Numbered from the stretch's first letter, positions 15,698 through 26,017 are shown. The stretch is 64,000 bases of DNA from JANQPA01 sp964548175 (GCA_964548175.1 CAZJQS010000011.1:45148-109147), one strand, 5' to 3'. Numbers and translations are program-made. Notes: generated by a model not told the origin, from the letters alone.

Positions 15698-17965
15698 ATG
15701 CATAGATTTCTGCCCGGCCGGTTCATGGTATTGTTCCTGCTTTTTTTTGTCCCCCATCTTTTGAGTGCGCGCCACATTATCGGCGGGGAGATCACGTATG
15801 AATGCCTGGGGGGAGGTGATTACATTTTTACCCTAAAGGTCTATAGAGATTGTAATTGTGAGAACTGTGCTGACTTTGATACTCCTGCCCGTATCGGGAT
15901 TTATGAATGCAATGGTAATGATTGCGCCCGGCTGGGGCGCTTTGATTTTAAATACCGCCTGGATGTAGGTATCGAAAGCATTCGCAATGTTGAGGAGCCG
16001 GACTACCCTTGTCTGATCCCGCCGGATGTATGTGTAGAGGAAGGATTGTACATTTTTAAGTTGAGCGATTATGGCATCCGCCTTGCCAACAACGGTATGA
16101 GCTACCATGTTTCCTATCAGCGGTGTTGCCGCAATCAAACCATCAACAACATCATCGGCCCCGACGATGTCGGCGCCACCTATACCATAGAAATCACCCC
16201 TACCGCCCAGGATTCTTGCAACAGCAGTCCTGTTTTTGATAATTTCCCCCCCACGGTGATCTGCGCAGGCGCCGAGCTTGAGTTTGACCACTCGGCTACT
16301 GATCCTGACGGCGACCAGTTGGTCTACGAGTTTTGTCCGCCTCTGACCGGGGGAGGCCCTATTTTGTCTTCACCGGCCTATGAGTCCTGTGAAGGCGCTC
16401 AGCCTACCCCGGCTTGTCCGCCGCCTTATGGAAATGTCAGCTTTATCGTGCCAACTTATACGGCCAGTGAACCCATGGGCGGAGACCCACCCATCAGGAT
16501 CGATCCCAATACGGGGTTGATCACCGGCACCCCAAATGTGCTCGGACAGTTTGTCGTTGGGGTTTGTGTATCGGAATATCGAAACGGGATCTTACTCAGT
16601 AAAGTTTTCCGTGACTTTCAGTTTAATGTGGCTTCCTGCGACCCTACCGTTATAGCGGATGTGAAAGAAGATGCCGTCGTAGGCGATCAGGAGTTTTTGA
16701 TCAATTCCTGCGGCGACTTTGAGATCACCTTTGAAAATGAAAGCTTCCAGCGACGATTCATCAATTTCTACGAATGGCGGTTCAACTTTAACGGAGAGAT
16801 CGTCACCTCCCAGGATTGGAGCCCGACTTTTACCTTTCCCGGCGTAGGCGATTATGAAGGAGAGCTCGTCCTGAATCCAGGTACCGACTGCGGAGATACA
16901 GCCAAAATTTTTGTCAATCTCTTTCCTTCCATAGAGGCGGAATTCGATTATGCCTATGACACCTGTGTGGCCGGAGAGGTCCAGTTCCAGGACCTTTCCG
17001 TGACCGGAGCAGACAGGATCACGAATTGGGAATGGAACTTCGGTGACGGCAATAGTTCTACCCGGCAGGATCCCTTGCATCAATATCGAAGTCCGGGTGA
17101 AATCCCGGTCTCCCTGACAGTTACGGATATCAATCAATGTGAGGATACCTACACGAGGCCGATTTCCTATTTCCCGGTGCCGGCCCTGATCGTCGTGGCC
17201 CCGAGTTCCTTCGCAGGCTGCGTGCCGCAAAGCATTTTTTTCGATAATTTATCCTTCCCAATTGATTCTACCTATGACATACAATGGAATTTCGGTGACG
17301 GTAGAAGCAGTTCGGCCATCAGCCCGACTCATACATACGAAGATCCCGGGAATTTTACCGTTGATGTTTCCATCACTTCTCCGATCGGTTGTACAACGGA
17401 CACCACCTTCAACGGACTGATCACCATGGAAGAATCGCCGAAAGCGGATTTCTCCATTTTTCCTGAAGAGCCCAGTAGTATCGAACCTACGGTAGAAATT
17501 ACCGATTTGTCTGAACGGGCAAGCAGTTGGTTCTACGATTTCGGGAATACTTTCAATACGGCCGAACGTAATCCGGTATATACTTATCCCGATACGGGTA
17601 GATACATGATCACCCAGATCGTTACCCATCCCAATGGCTGTCAGGATACCCTGTCCAGGTTGATCGATATCCAACCCGAGGTGCGCTTTTTCCTTCCTAA
17701 CGCATTTACGCCGAATGGAGACAGCGTCAATGACGAATATCGCGGTGTCGGTCTTATGGAAGGAGCTACTGATTTCTCCATGACGATCTGGAACCGCTGG
17801 GGCGAACTGGTCTTCCGCGCCTCCGATCCCGGAGCTTCCTGGAACGGGCGAAAGTTTAACTCCGGACAGGAATCACCCAATGGAGTCTATGTAGTGCAGG
17901 TGAGTTACCGGGGGCCACGTGGCGAAAAGGTAGACCTTAAGGGCTTCGCCACTCTCATCAGGTAA
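15698..17965 (+). CDS. Secreted PKD-domain protein with gliding-motility-type C-terminal domain (CHU_C)
   Basis: About 755 residues from this ATG, which opens a clean signal peptide (MHRFLPGRFMVLFLLFFV...SAR). Upstream in-frame starts at 15596 and 15674 would bury it. The mature N-terminus (HIIGGEITYECLGGGDYIF) is a cysteine-rich beta domain common in Bacteroidota surface proteins. Three to four PKD-like domains follow, with WEWNFGDGNSS, IQWNFGDGRSS and the weaker WFYDFGNTFNT, each ending in a Y..PG/DTG strand. The last 90 residues are a CHU_C domain (FLPNAFTPNGDSVNDEY, IWNRWGELVF, PNGVYVVQVSY) that directs export through the type IX system. Likely an extracellular adhesive or structural protein. 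Confidence 0.85.
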   Translation: MHRFLPGRFMVLFLLFFVPHLLSARHIIGGEITYECLGGGDYIFTLKVYRDCNCENCADFDTPARIGIYECNGNDCARLGRFDFKYRLDVGIESIRNVEEPDYPCLIPPDVCVEEGLYIFKLSDYGIRLANNGMSYHVSYQRCCRNQTINNIIGPDDVGATYTIEITPTAQDSCNSSPVFDNFPPTVICAGAELEFDHSATDPDGDQLVYEFCPPLTGGGPILSSPAYESCEGAQPTPACPPPYGNVSFIVPTYTASEPMGGDPPIRIDPNTGLITGTPNVLGQFVVGVCVSEYRNGILLSKVFRDFQFNVASCDPTVIADVKEDAVVGDQEFLINSCGDFEITFENESFQRRFINFYEWRFNFNGEIVTSQDWSPTFTFPGVGDYEGELVLNPGTDCGDTAKIFVNLFPSIEAEFDYAYDTCVAGEVQFQDLSVTGADRITNWEWNFGDGNSSTRQDPLHQYRSPGEIPVSLTVTDINQCEDTYTRPISYFPVPALIVVAPSSFAGCVPQSIFFDNLSFPIDSTYDIQWNFGDGRSSSAISPTHTYEDPGNFTVDVSITSPIGCTTDTTFNGLITMEESPKADFSIFPEEPSSIEPTVEITDLSERASSWFYDFGNTFNTAERNPVYTYPDTGRYMITQIVTHPNGCQDTLSRLIDIQPEVRFFLPNAFTPNGDSVNDEYRGVGLMEGATDFSMTIWNRWGELVFRASDPGASWNGRKFNSGQESPNGVYVVQVSYRGPRGEKVDLKGFATLIR

Positions 17966-18052
17966 ATAAATTTATGCAGGATGGAATGTCGTTTCCTCTT
18001 TAGCCGTTGGGTCGGATAATAAGATGACTTTCTATCCTACACTAATTTATTT
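17964..18052. repeat. Imperfect inverted repeat between the PKD gene and rplS
   Basis: Arms at 17964-17990 and 18026-18052 are complementary at about 20 of 27 positions (AAATAAATT and GGATGGAA/TTCTATCC blocks). It could form a long stem after the PKD-protein stop codon. No U-tract. Confidence 0.4.
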
Positions 18053-18062
18053 ACACTACAGC

Positions 18063-18093
18063 TTTGTTCCCAGTAAAAAAAATATTACCTTTG
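18063..18093 (+). promoter_or_regulatory. Promoter of rplS
   Basis: TTTG (18063-18066), a 19-base spacer and TACCTTTG (18086-18093) match the Bacteroidota consensus exactly. The start codon follows 43 bases downstream. Confidence 0.78.
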
Positions 18094-18136
18094 CACGGCT
18101 ATTTTTAAGACCATAAGAATTATAAATTGCAGAGCA

Positions 18137-18499
18137 ATGGACGCGATTAACTATATTCACGAGGAGTTAAAATCCGATAAAGGACTGCCGGACTTCAGGC
18201 CAGGGGATAACATTGAAGTAGGCTATCGGATTATTGAAGGCGATAAGGAGCGTATCCAGCGATTTCGCGGAGATGTTCTACAGATCAAAGGGGAAGGCAG
18301 CACCAAGACCTTTACCGTTCGCAAAGTATCTAACGGCGTTGGCGTTGAACGTATTTTCCCTTACTCTTCTCCCAATATTACTGACGTTAAAGTGCTGAAA
18401 AGAGGTAAAGTGCGTAGAGCACGTTTGTTCTACCTGCGGGATCGCGTTGGTAAGAAAGCAAGAATCAAAGAGAAAAGAACAGCCAGGCCTACAAAGTAG
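18137..18499 (+). CDS. rplS: 50S ribosomal protein L19
   Basis: Component of the large ribosomal subunit at the interface with the 30S subunit. 120 residues with the family signature: PDFRPGDNIEVGYRIIEGDK, RIQRFRGDVLQIKGEG, FTVRKVSNGVGVERIFPYSS and RRARLFYLRDRVGKKARIKE. It is transcribed alone from a consensus promoter and closed by a perfect terminator. Confidence 0.97.
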   Translation: MDAINYIHEELKSDKGLPDFRPGDNIEVGYRIIEGDKERIQRFRGDVLQIKGEGSTKTFTVRKVSNGVGVERIFPYSSPNITDVKVLKRGKVRRARLFYLRDRVGKKARIKEKRTARPTK

Positions 18500-18512
18500 A
18501 GGATGTAAAAAC

Positions 18513-18550
18513 AAAAAAAAGCCTGTTGGAATTCCAACAGGCTTTTTTTT
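18513..18550. terminator. Bidirectional intrinsic terminator after rplS
   Basis: A perfect 22-bp palindrome (18521-18542, half GCCTGTTGGAA) is flanked by A8 and T8, serving rplS and the convergent giant gene that ends at 18553. Confidence 0.9.
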
Positions 18551-18552
18551 GT

Positions 18553-21500
18553 TTATCGGGTTTTTACAAACCTTTCCTTAGTAATGACTTTTCCATTCTG
18601 GATAATCACCATTAAGTAAATGCCATTTTGGAGTTGACTGACATCGAGTTCTGAACGTACTTTCAACTGATCCAGTTGGATGGACCGTTCCATTACCTGC
18701 TGGCCAAAAGCATTGAATACCACGATCTGCGCCTGGCCGAGGGCCGGAGCCTCCAATTCGTAACCCAATCGGTCATATGCGGGATTAGGCCATACGCTCA
18801 ATTCGGCTTCTTTCGCCTCCGGCAAGATCAGCTCGATCTCTTCTTTTTCTTCTTCCGCCAATTCTGCACTCGCGTCCACAATGTTCAGCGCGATAAAGTT
18901 ATCAGAAAGAGCGAAGCAATCGTCGGAAAGCTGTGAGAAGTTGATGTCTGAGCCCGTCATGCCGATGTAATTGCCGTTGAGGGCCAGCCCGTAAATGCGA
19001 TAACTGCCGGTGTCCAGCATAGCCAGGTCTACATTGGTCTCAAAAGTGGCGTCAATGATCGCGTTGTTTTCATCCGTCAATATAAACGCATATTCCCTGC
19101 TTACTGAGCCTTCCTGTTGGACGTCCAATCCGTTGGCGACAGCTTCATCAACAGAAAGACTGACTTCCGTGGCGCTGTCCAGGGTGCTGACCATCCCTCC
19201 GGTTACCCCCTCATTAAATACCGTAATGTAATTGGAAGATAACTCGTAGCATTCATCTGATAATACCATCGTGGTGAGGTCTCTGTTTACTGTGATCGAT
19301 AAGTCGCCGGTATAAGACAAGGCCCAGATGCGGTACACACCTGCCGGGGCGCCGTTAAAGTCGATCAGACTTCCCCCTGCGTTTGGAATGACAATGCGGT
19401 TGTTGGCATCAGTGATGAGGTATCTGTAATTTTCATCTTGTAAAGTACTGGAAGAAAAGACGACCGCCAGATCAGGAAGGGCATCACCAGGGCAGCTGTA
19501 GAGCGTCGTCGATCCATCACTCAGCACTAACTCGCCTCCGTCTACTTCTCCTGCTCTTTCTACTTCAATAGTATTGACGGCCAGATCAAAACAACTGGTC
19601 GCCAGGTCTCCGTCATTGACATTGTCGCCGACCCCAATATTAAGCATACCCGTGTAAGATAAGCCGTATACCAAATAATTGCCTCTCGGAATATTCGTCA
19701 TGTCAATCGAATTGCCGTTGGATAGGGCCACTATCTCTCCATCTTCCTGCGTAAGCAGGTAAACATAGCCTGCCCGGGAATTATTGTCAACCGCCAGTTC
19801 TAAGGAAGAGTTGGAAGGACTTGAGCAGAATTGAACACTGCCGGCCCCATCAGCCGTGCTGATGGTCCCTCCGTCAGGAACATCCAGAAATACCGTGATG
19901 AAATTATCCGACAAGGTATAGCAACTGTCGGAATGCATGACCAAATCAATCCTGCCGGTTCCGGCATGATTGATAAAGTTCCCGGTATAGGAAATGCCGT
20001 AAATGCGCAATTCGCGAATGGCTGTATTATTAAAGTCTCTGGAATTGCTGGCGTCCAGATAGCCCAGAATGAGCCCGTTAGCTCTCGTGAGAGCATAGGC
20101 ATAGTCGCCTCCCAGCGCCATACTGTTGTTGGTAAACGTAATGATGTCCTGCATGTCATCCGGACAAACATAGATGGAGTCCGATCCGAAAATAGTACTG
20201 ACAATTCCGCCATCCACCTGTGTCTTAGTCACTTCTATGAAGTTTTCGGATAATTCAAAGCAGTCATCGGCTAATATCGTTCTTTGAATATCCTCTCCCA
20301 GGTTGAATTGCAGCCTGCCGGTATAGGAAAGTCTCCAGACTCTCGAAATTCCCGGGTTGCTGTTCTCAAAATCGATTTCAAGGCTGCTGGTGGTATCCTG
20401 AATGAGGTTGTTCTCGTCCGTCAGGAAAAGCAAATATGGACTGGCGGATTGCTCCGTACTTAAGAATACGATCGAATCGGGATTGCCGTCGTTGACGCAT
20501 AAGCGGAAGGAAGTGCTTCCTGCTGCAGTACTTAACTGCCCGCCATCCGGCGCGTCACGGACAACCGTGATGGCATTGTCCGAAAGGTCTGCACATCCGC
20601 TGGATAGTACATCGGTATCCAGATTGACACCAGGCCCGGCCAGGAACTCGCCGGTATAAGAGAGTGCCCATACCCGGGTCCTCAGCGGAGCCTCATTTTC
20701 AAAATCAAATTCATTCTCCTCAAGGACCTGAAGCACATTGTTGTTTTCATCAGTGAGCAGATAAACAAAGGCGTTCAACGAAAGATCGTCCACAAAGAAT
20801 CGCAACAGGTTGGGTTCATTGTCTTCAGGACAAACATATACCAGCGTTTCCTTATCTCCGGTTTCGATCCGGCCGGCATTGGGTTGATCATTAATGATGT
20901 TGATGGCATTTTCAGAAACATCAAAACAATCATCGGTCAGGTTTTCTTCTGTCACAATCGAGCCTTCAATGGCAATGATATTGCCGGTGTAGGCCAGGCC
21001 ATAGATCTGGTATTCACCGGATGGCAGCGTGTCGAAATCGATCTGGTCACCGACGAGTTGTTGGATGAATTGCCCCTCTTCGTCCGTCAACAGGTAGGCA
21101 TAGGCGCCTTCAAAAGCGCCGATGCTGTCCAGTCGGATCAAATCGGGCAACCCGTCAGCATTGCAGAAGTCGAAATTGTCCTGACCGCTGGCGCTAACGA
21201 TGCTTCCGGCTTCCGGAGTTATCTTGAAGACTTCGATAAAATTGTCGGAAAGCATAGCACAACGATCCGCCAGGGTTGCTGTAGTAACCGTTTCTCCTTC
21301 CGTGATCACCAGGCTGTCGACGTAGGCTACGCCCCACACCCGGGCAATGCTGTCTGGAATATTGTCAAAGTCGAAGCCTTCCTCGCCGGCAATAGCCAAT
21401 AGTTCATCGTTGGTATTGGTAATGAGGTAAGCATAATCTCCTGTGGTGCTGCCCGTATTGACGAAGGTCAGCAGTTTGGGACTGGGGTTATCAGGACAGC

Positions 21501-24500
21501 TGAATTGCTGAGTAGAACCATCCGAGAAGTTCACCATGCCGCCAATGACCTCATCTTTCCTGATGATGACTGCATTATCAGACAGATCGAAACATTCATC
21601 TGCCAGATCGGCTGTAAGAATATTGGCTCCTACATTTATTTCGATCTCTTCCTGATGGGAAACGCCCCATACTTTGCAGATGCCCGGAGCAATAACCTCG
21701 AGGTTAACACTGTTGCCCAATAATCTGGTGATGATGTTATCCTGGCCATCGGTGAGAATATAGGAATATTGGCCGGTAGCCTGCGTTGCCGCCTGAAGCT
21801 CCACTACATCTGCCTGACCGTCATTCACACATATTTCAATTTCTGTTCGTCCATCTGTAGTGCTGAGTTGACCGCCGTCTACAAGGGTGTAGGAGATCTC
21901 CACAAAATTAGTGCTCAGTTCATAGCATTCTGTAGAAAGCAAGGCCTCGAATATGCTGCCCTGAGCATTGGTAAGTGGATTTCCGGTATAGGCCAGCCCA
22001 TAGATTCGCACCCTTTCTACCGGACGATACTCCAGAAGAATGGATGGGGAGGTCGAGAACTGAAGGATTTCTCCCTGCTCATCTGTTAGCACATAGGCAT
22101 AACGAGTTCCGGCAGGGGATGTATTTCTCATCCTGATCCGATCCTGGCCGGCATCGCCGAAACAAACCTCTAATCTACCCAGTCCGTTGATCAGACTTAC
22201 CTCTCCTGCTTCCAGGTCAATGCGATTGACCGTAACGGCATTGTCAGAAAGATCGTAACAATCATCAGATAAAACCGCAGTGGTAACATCTTGATTAAAA
22301 CCTACAATTATATTCCCGGTATAGGAGAAGCCGAAAATTTTGACTACCCCGCCGACCGAACCATCCAGGTCGACGCTGTTGCTGTTCAGCACGGTCAGGA
22401 GTTGGTTCCGGTCGTTGGTCAGCAGATACGCGTAGTTTTCATCGGCCTCTGAATCGGTGGTGAGTTCAATAAGGTCCGGATTACCATCCCTGACGCAGAT
22501 GTTGGTGAAAAGGCGTCCGTCAGATAAACTTACATTGCCGCCTTCCACGATCTTATGCCGAACCGTGACAAAGTTACCGGTCACTTCAAAGCACTCAGTA
22601 GAAATGGCCGTAGTCAGAATATTGTCGCCTGCCTGAACCAGTTGGTCTCCCGTAAAAATAGCACCGTAAATCCGGCAGACAGGAATGTCCACATCGTCAA
22701 AAATGATCGTTGGAGAGGATGAGATTTCGAGTATGGTGTTGTTCTCGTCCGTTACCAGATAAATATAAGCATCATCCTGAGGGGAATCGTTCGTAAAGCT
22801 AAGCGACTCCCGATAATTATTGCCTGCGCAGATTTCCGTACTGGTGGCGCCGTTTTCCAGCCTGATCTGGCCGGCAATAAGATCCTTTTTAACAAGTTCG
22901 ATATAATTATCGGAGAGGTCAAAGCAGTTGGCCGCCAATTCAGGGTCATTGATGTTCATCCCAACGTCGGCAGTCAATTCATCGGTATAGGAAATGCCGT
23001 AAATGCGGCAAATGCCGGCATTGGCAATGTCCAAATTGATGCTGTTGCCTTCCAGCGCGATCAGAATATTGTCGTTCTCATCAGTTAAAAGGAATCGATA
23101 GTTAGCATCCGCAGTGGAATTGGTCTCAAAAGAAACAATGTCCGGGATGCCGTCGGATGAGCAAACAACCGTATCGGCGCTGTTTTCCGTCAACCGGATC
23201 ACTCCTCCTTCTACAAACAAATGGGTGATGCTGACAAAGTCATCCGTTATGTCGTAGCACTCGTCCGATAAGACACTGGAAGTCAGCACATCCCCTGCTT
23301 CCAGTGTGAGGGCGCCGGTAAAGGATATTCCGAAGACTTTGCAGGATGCTACGGTAATATCAATAAAATCATAGTTGGAAGTGTCGAAGATGTCAAGAAC
23401 CACATTCTGGCGGTCGGTCAGCACAAAACGGTATTCGCCTATGCCATTGAAGCCGGAAGGGAGAAAACTGAGCTGGTCAGCTTGTGGGTCGCCAAAACAG
23501 AGAATAGTGTCCTGTGTGCCTGAGGCTAAACTGATCGCTCCTGCCTCCAGTAGTTTAAGATCGATGCGGACGGTATTGCCGGATAGATCGTAGCACTCAG
23601 AAGCTAGCTGTGCTTCCTGGATTTGCTGGCCGGGTTCCGCCAGTAATTCTCCGACAAAAGAAAGCCCGTAAATGACCAGTTCACCGGCATCGTCGTTTTC
23701 GAAATCGTAATTGTTTTCCTCGATCACCCGGACAATGTTGCCGGAGGTATCCGTAAAAATATAGGCATAGTTTCTTTCAAGAGCGTTCAGTGCCTGAAAG
23801 GCAATCAGGTCCTCGAAGCCGTCCTGTACGCATAAGACTGCCGAGTCGCTTCCATCAGTAAGGCTTATTGTGCCGCCTTCCACGAAAAGGTGGCGGATGT
23901 GGATGAAGTCGTCAGTCAATCTGTAACATTCTGTAGATAATACTGCTGCATCCGCCTGATCTCCCAACTGAGCAAGCAGTTGTCCGGTATAGCTAAGTCC
24001 CCAGACACGGCATTCTTCTATTGTGATGTTACTGAAATCATAAAAAGGCGTATCCAGTATGGCAATGATGGTGTTGTTTTCATCAGTGATTAGGTAGCGG
24101 TAAGCATCCATCTCATTTTGTCCGTTGACTACAAAGCTGAGCTGGTCGGCTTGTGGGTCGCCAAAGCAGAGTAGTGTATCCTGGCTGCCTCCGGGAAGGC
24201 TGATGCTACCTGGTTCAAGGATTACATTATCGAGGCTGATGAAGTTTTGGGATAACTCAAAGCATTCATCGGAAAGGGTAGTGCTAAAAATATCATCGCC
24301 TGCCATACCCTGGTAAAGGCCGGAAAAAGCCAGCCCATAAATTCGATACCGGCCCCCGGGCAGGCCTTCCAGGTCTGCATTGTCCCCTTCAAAGGTTTGT
24401 ACGATCTGGCCGCTTGTGTCAGTCAAAATATAAATATAGGATTCATTGAGCCCTCCATTGTTAGTCAATACCACAGGATCGGCAATCAGATCATTGACGC

Positions 24501-25629
24501 AGATCAAGGCTTCAGTTGTGCCGTCACTAAAAGCGACCTGGCCGCCCGAAGGATTTTTCTTGATGATTTCTATAAAATTATCCGAGAGGTCGAAACAATC
24601 GTCGCTGAGTTGGTCGGTCAGAATGTTGGCTCCCACTGTCGCAGTAAGGTTTCCGGTGAAAGAAACGCCCCACATGCGGCAGAAGCCTGTAGCCAGAAAA
24701 TCAAAATTCATGGCGTTACCGTTCAGCACAAGTAAAATATTATTTGCGCTGTCTGTCAGAATAAATTGATAAGGAGCCATAGCATTGCCACTCACGCTGA
24801 AAGTAAGAATGTCCTCTTCAGCATCACCGGTACAGACTACGGTATTGGTTTCTCCTGTAGTGAGCTGTACCTGGCCGCCCTCAGGTTCGGTTTTTATGAT
24901 CTCAATGAAATTATCGGACAGGTCGGCGCAGGCTGAAGCCAATTGAGTGGTGAAAATGGATTCACCGACCACTGCACTGAACTCGCCCACATAAGAAACG
25001 CCCCAAACCCTGGAAATGCCCAGTGGTTGCCCCTCAAAGTCAAAGTTATTGCCATCGACAACCGCTTCGATGATATCGTTCTCATCAGTGATCAGATAGC
25101 CGTAATTAGGGTCACGGCTGGTGGTCTGGAAAGTGACCACATCAGGATTGCCGTCTTGTGAACAAACGTAAAGGGAGCTCTTACCGTCAGCAGTGGAAAC
25201 GGCCTGACCATCCGGATCGACATTGAACAGGCGGATGAAGTTGTCCGAAAGTTCGTAGCAGATATTGGCCAGTTGGGTTTCTCCTAATTTCATGCCTCTT
25301 TTCAGGGATGGGGTGCCCAGAAACGAAAAACCATATATACGGTAATTTCCGACGGGCAGATCGTCTACTCTGAGAAAAGAACGGAGGCTGTATTTGACGA
25401 TGATGTCTTCTGCGTCAACTACGAGATAACCGATCGGTGTGGCGTAAGAACTGCTCCTGAGTTGCAGCACATCTTCCAGCTGATCGCCTACACAGCTGTA
25501 TACTTCATCACTGCCGTTTAAAACCCTGATTTCAAATTCCTGCAGACATCTGTAAAATGTTTGGGCCTGTAAAGAGGAAATCGTAAGTACAGTTGCCAAA
25601 AAAATCTTAAGTAGATTTTTCAATTTCAT
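18553..25629 (-). CDS. Giant 20-repeat secreted protein with T9SS type A sorting domain
   Basis: 2358 residues. A signal peptide (MKLKNLLKIFLATVLTISSL...) is followed by 20 tandem repeats of about 110 residues. Each repeat has a G-G-x-hydrophobic strand, a first Cys (often CVxDGxPD or CFGDPQADQ), a YAYLLTDENNxIL strand, a D/NFD turn, a (C/R)RIYGLSYTG motif and a closing C(Y/F)DLSDNFIEI. Repeats 5-12 alternate between two subtypes. The last repeat has lost its first Cys. The final 90 residues are a type A T9SS sorting domain (SVWPNPAYDRLGYEL, ENGIY-like LQNGIYLMVII, KERFVKTR). It is probably an outer-surface or released filamentous adhesin. The repeat family is not one I can name. Confidence 0.88.
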   Translation of the reverse strand: MKLKNLLKIFLATVLTISSLQAQTFYRCLQEFEIRVLNGSDEVYSCVGDQLEDVLQLRSSSYATPIGYLVVDAEDIIVKYSLRSFLRVDDLPVGNYRIYGFSFLGTPSLKRGMKLGETQLANICYELSDNFIRLFNVDPDGQAVSTADGKSSLYVCSQDGNPDVVTFQTTSRDPNYGYLITDENDIIEAVVDGNNFDFEGQPLGISRVWGVSYVGEFSAVVGESIFTTQLASACADLSDNFIEIIKTEPEGGQVQLTTGETNTVVCTGDAEEDILTFSVSGNAMAPYQFILTDSANNILLVLNGNAMNFDFLATGFCRMWGVSFTGNLTATVGANILTDQLSDDCFDLSDNFIEIIKKNPSGGQVAFSDGTTEALICVNDLIADPVVLTNNGGLNESYIYILTDTSGQIVQTFEGDNADLEGLPGGRYRIYGLAFSGLYQGMAGDDIFSTTLSDECFELSQNFISLDNVILEPGSISLPGGSQDTLLCFGDPQADQLSFVVNGQNEMDAYRYLITDENNTIIAILDTPFYDFSNITIEECRVWGLSYTGQLLAQLGDQADAAVLSTECYRLTDDFIHIRHLFVEGGTISLTDGSDSAVLCVQDGFEDLIAFQALNALERNYAYIFTDTSGNIVRVIEENNYDFENDDAGELVIYGLSFVGELLAEPGQQIQEAQLASECYDLSGNTVRIDLKLLEAGAISLASGTQDTILCFGDPQADQLSFLPSGFNGIGEYRFVLTDRQNVVLDIFDTSNYDFIDITVASCKVFGISFTGALTLEAGDVLTSSVLSDECYDITDDFVSITHLFVEGGVIRLTENSADTVVCSSDGIPDIVSFETNSTADANYRFLLTDENDNILIALEGNSINLDIANAGICRIYGISYTDELTADVGMNINDPELAANCFDLSDNYIELVKKDLIAGQIRLENGATSTEICAGNNYRESLSFTNDSPQDDAYIYLVTDENNTILEISSSPTIIFDDVDIPVCRIYGAIFTGDQLVQAGDNILTTAISTECFEVTGNFVTVRHKIVEGGNVSLSDGRLFTNICVRDGNPDLIELTTDSEADENYAYLLTNDRNQLLTVLNSNSVDLDGSVGGVVKIFGFSYTGNIIVGFNQDVTTAVLSDDCYDLSDNAVTVNRIDLEAGEVSLINGLGRLEVCFGDAGQDRIRMRNTSPAGTRYAYVLTDEQGEILQFSTSPSILLEYRPVERVRIYGLAYTGNPLTNAQGSIFEALLSTECYELSTNFVEISYTLVDGGQLSTTDGRTEIEICVNDGQADVVELQAATQATGQYSYILTDGQDNIITRLLGNSVNLEVIAPGICKVWGVSHQEEIEINVGANILTADLADECFDLSDNAVIIRKDEVIGGMVNFSDGSTQQFSCPDNPSPKLLTFVNTGSTTGDYAYLITNTNDELLAIAGEEGFDFDNIPDSIARVWGVAYVDSLVITEGETVTTATLADRCAMLSDNFIEVFKITPEAGSIVSASGQDNFDFCNADGLPDLIRLDSIGAFEGAYAYLLTDEEGQFIQQLVGDQIDFDTLPSGEYQIYGLAYTGNIIAIEGSIVTEENLTDDCFDVSENAINIINDQPNAGRIETGDKETLVYVCPEDNEPNLLRFFVDDLSLNAFVYLLTDENNNVLQVLEENEFDFENEAPLRTRVWALSYTGEFLAGPGVNLDTDVLSSGCADLSDNAITVVRDAPDGGQLSTAAGSTSFRLCVNDGNPDSIVFLSTEQSASPYLLFLTDENNLIQDTTSSLEIDFENSNPGISRVWRLSYTGRLQFNLGEDIQRTILADDCFELSENFIEVTKTQVDGGIVSTIFGSDSIYVCPDDMQDIITFTNNSMALGGDYAYALTRANGLILGYLDASNSRDFNNTAIRELRIYGISYTGNFINHAGTGRIDLVMHSDSCYTLSDNFITVFLDVPDGGTISTADGAGSVQFCSSPSNSSLELAVDNNSRAGYVYLLTQEDGEIVALSNGNSIDMTNIPRGNYLVYGLSYTGMLNIGVGDNVNDGDLATSCFDLAVNTIEVERAGEVDGGELVLSDGSTTLYSCPGDALPDLAVVFSSSTLQDENYRYLITDANNRIVIPNAGGSLIDFNGAPAGVYRIWALSYTGDLSITVNRDLTTMVLSDECYELSSNYITVFNEGVTGGMVSTLDSATEVSLSVDEAVANGLDVQQEGSVSREYAFILTDENNAIIDATFETNVDLAMLDTGSYRIYGLALNGNYIGMTGSDINFSQLSDDCFALSDNFIALNIVDASAELAEEEKEEIELILPEAKEAELSVWPNPAYDRLGYELEAPALGQAQIVVFNAFGQQVMERSIQLDQLKVRSELDVSQLQNGIYLMVIIQNGKVITKERFVKTR
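23468..24171 (-). repeat. Near-identical DNA words marking a two-repeat period in the giant gene
   Basis: The 35-base stretches 23468-23502 and 24137-24171 differ at only two positions (both begin CTGAGCTGGTC and contain TTGTGGGTCGCCAAA). They are 669 bases apart, which is 223 codons or two repeats, and encode the CFGDPQADQLSF word of repeats 7 and 5. Confidence 0.75.
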
Positions 25630-26017
25630 GAGATATAAATTTATTGTTCCTTTAAGCTTTTGCTATAATGCGAGGGGGATTCCTATTCACATTCCTACGG
25701 ATCGGGGTAGCCTTTATGCCGCTTTTCGTTTGGTGGGGGGGAGAAAAAAGCGGTTTTTTTGAGGCATTATGATATGGATTTGTGGTAGCGAAGTTAATAT
25801 TAATTTTTCTTTAATAAAAGGGTATTTCTTGGATTTATACGGAAAAATATGGTTTAACGTTCCACTTTGGTGAACGTTTATGTCGATTTAGAATGTGGGG
25901 GAGTTTTGTTTTTTTTGTAGTTTTAGGGAAGTAATATTTGAGAGGGTTTAACTTTTTTTCACAGCGTCTTAAACCCTGAATTCACTACTTATTATCCCAT
26001 GAACTAAATAGTCTACT
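25630..26017. other. AT-rich divergent spacer between two surface-protein genes
   Basis: 388 bases, strongly AT-rich with G-runs (GGTGGGGGGGAG near 25731) and no gene. AATATTTG (25933-25940) resembles a -7 box for the plus-strand gene, but the TTTG words upstream are spaced 15 or 24 bases away, so I do not call a promoter. Confidence 0.45.

Noticed and set aside
18676..25161. Many plus-strand frames within the giant repeat gene
   Set aside because: They recur with the repeat period and have no protein-like features; antisense shadows of the real gene.
25933..25940. Promoter for the choice-of-anchor-L gene
   Set aside because: AATATTTG has one mismatch and the nearby TTTG words are 15 or 24 bases away, outside the usual spacing.
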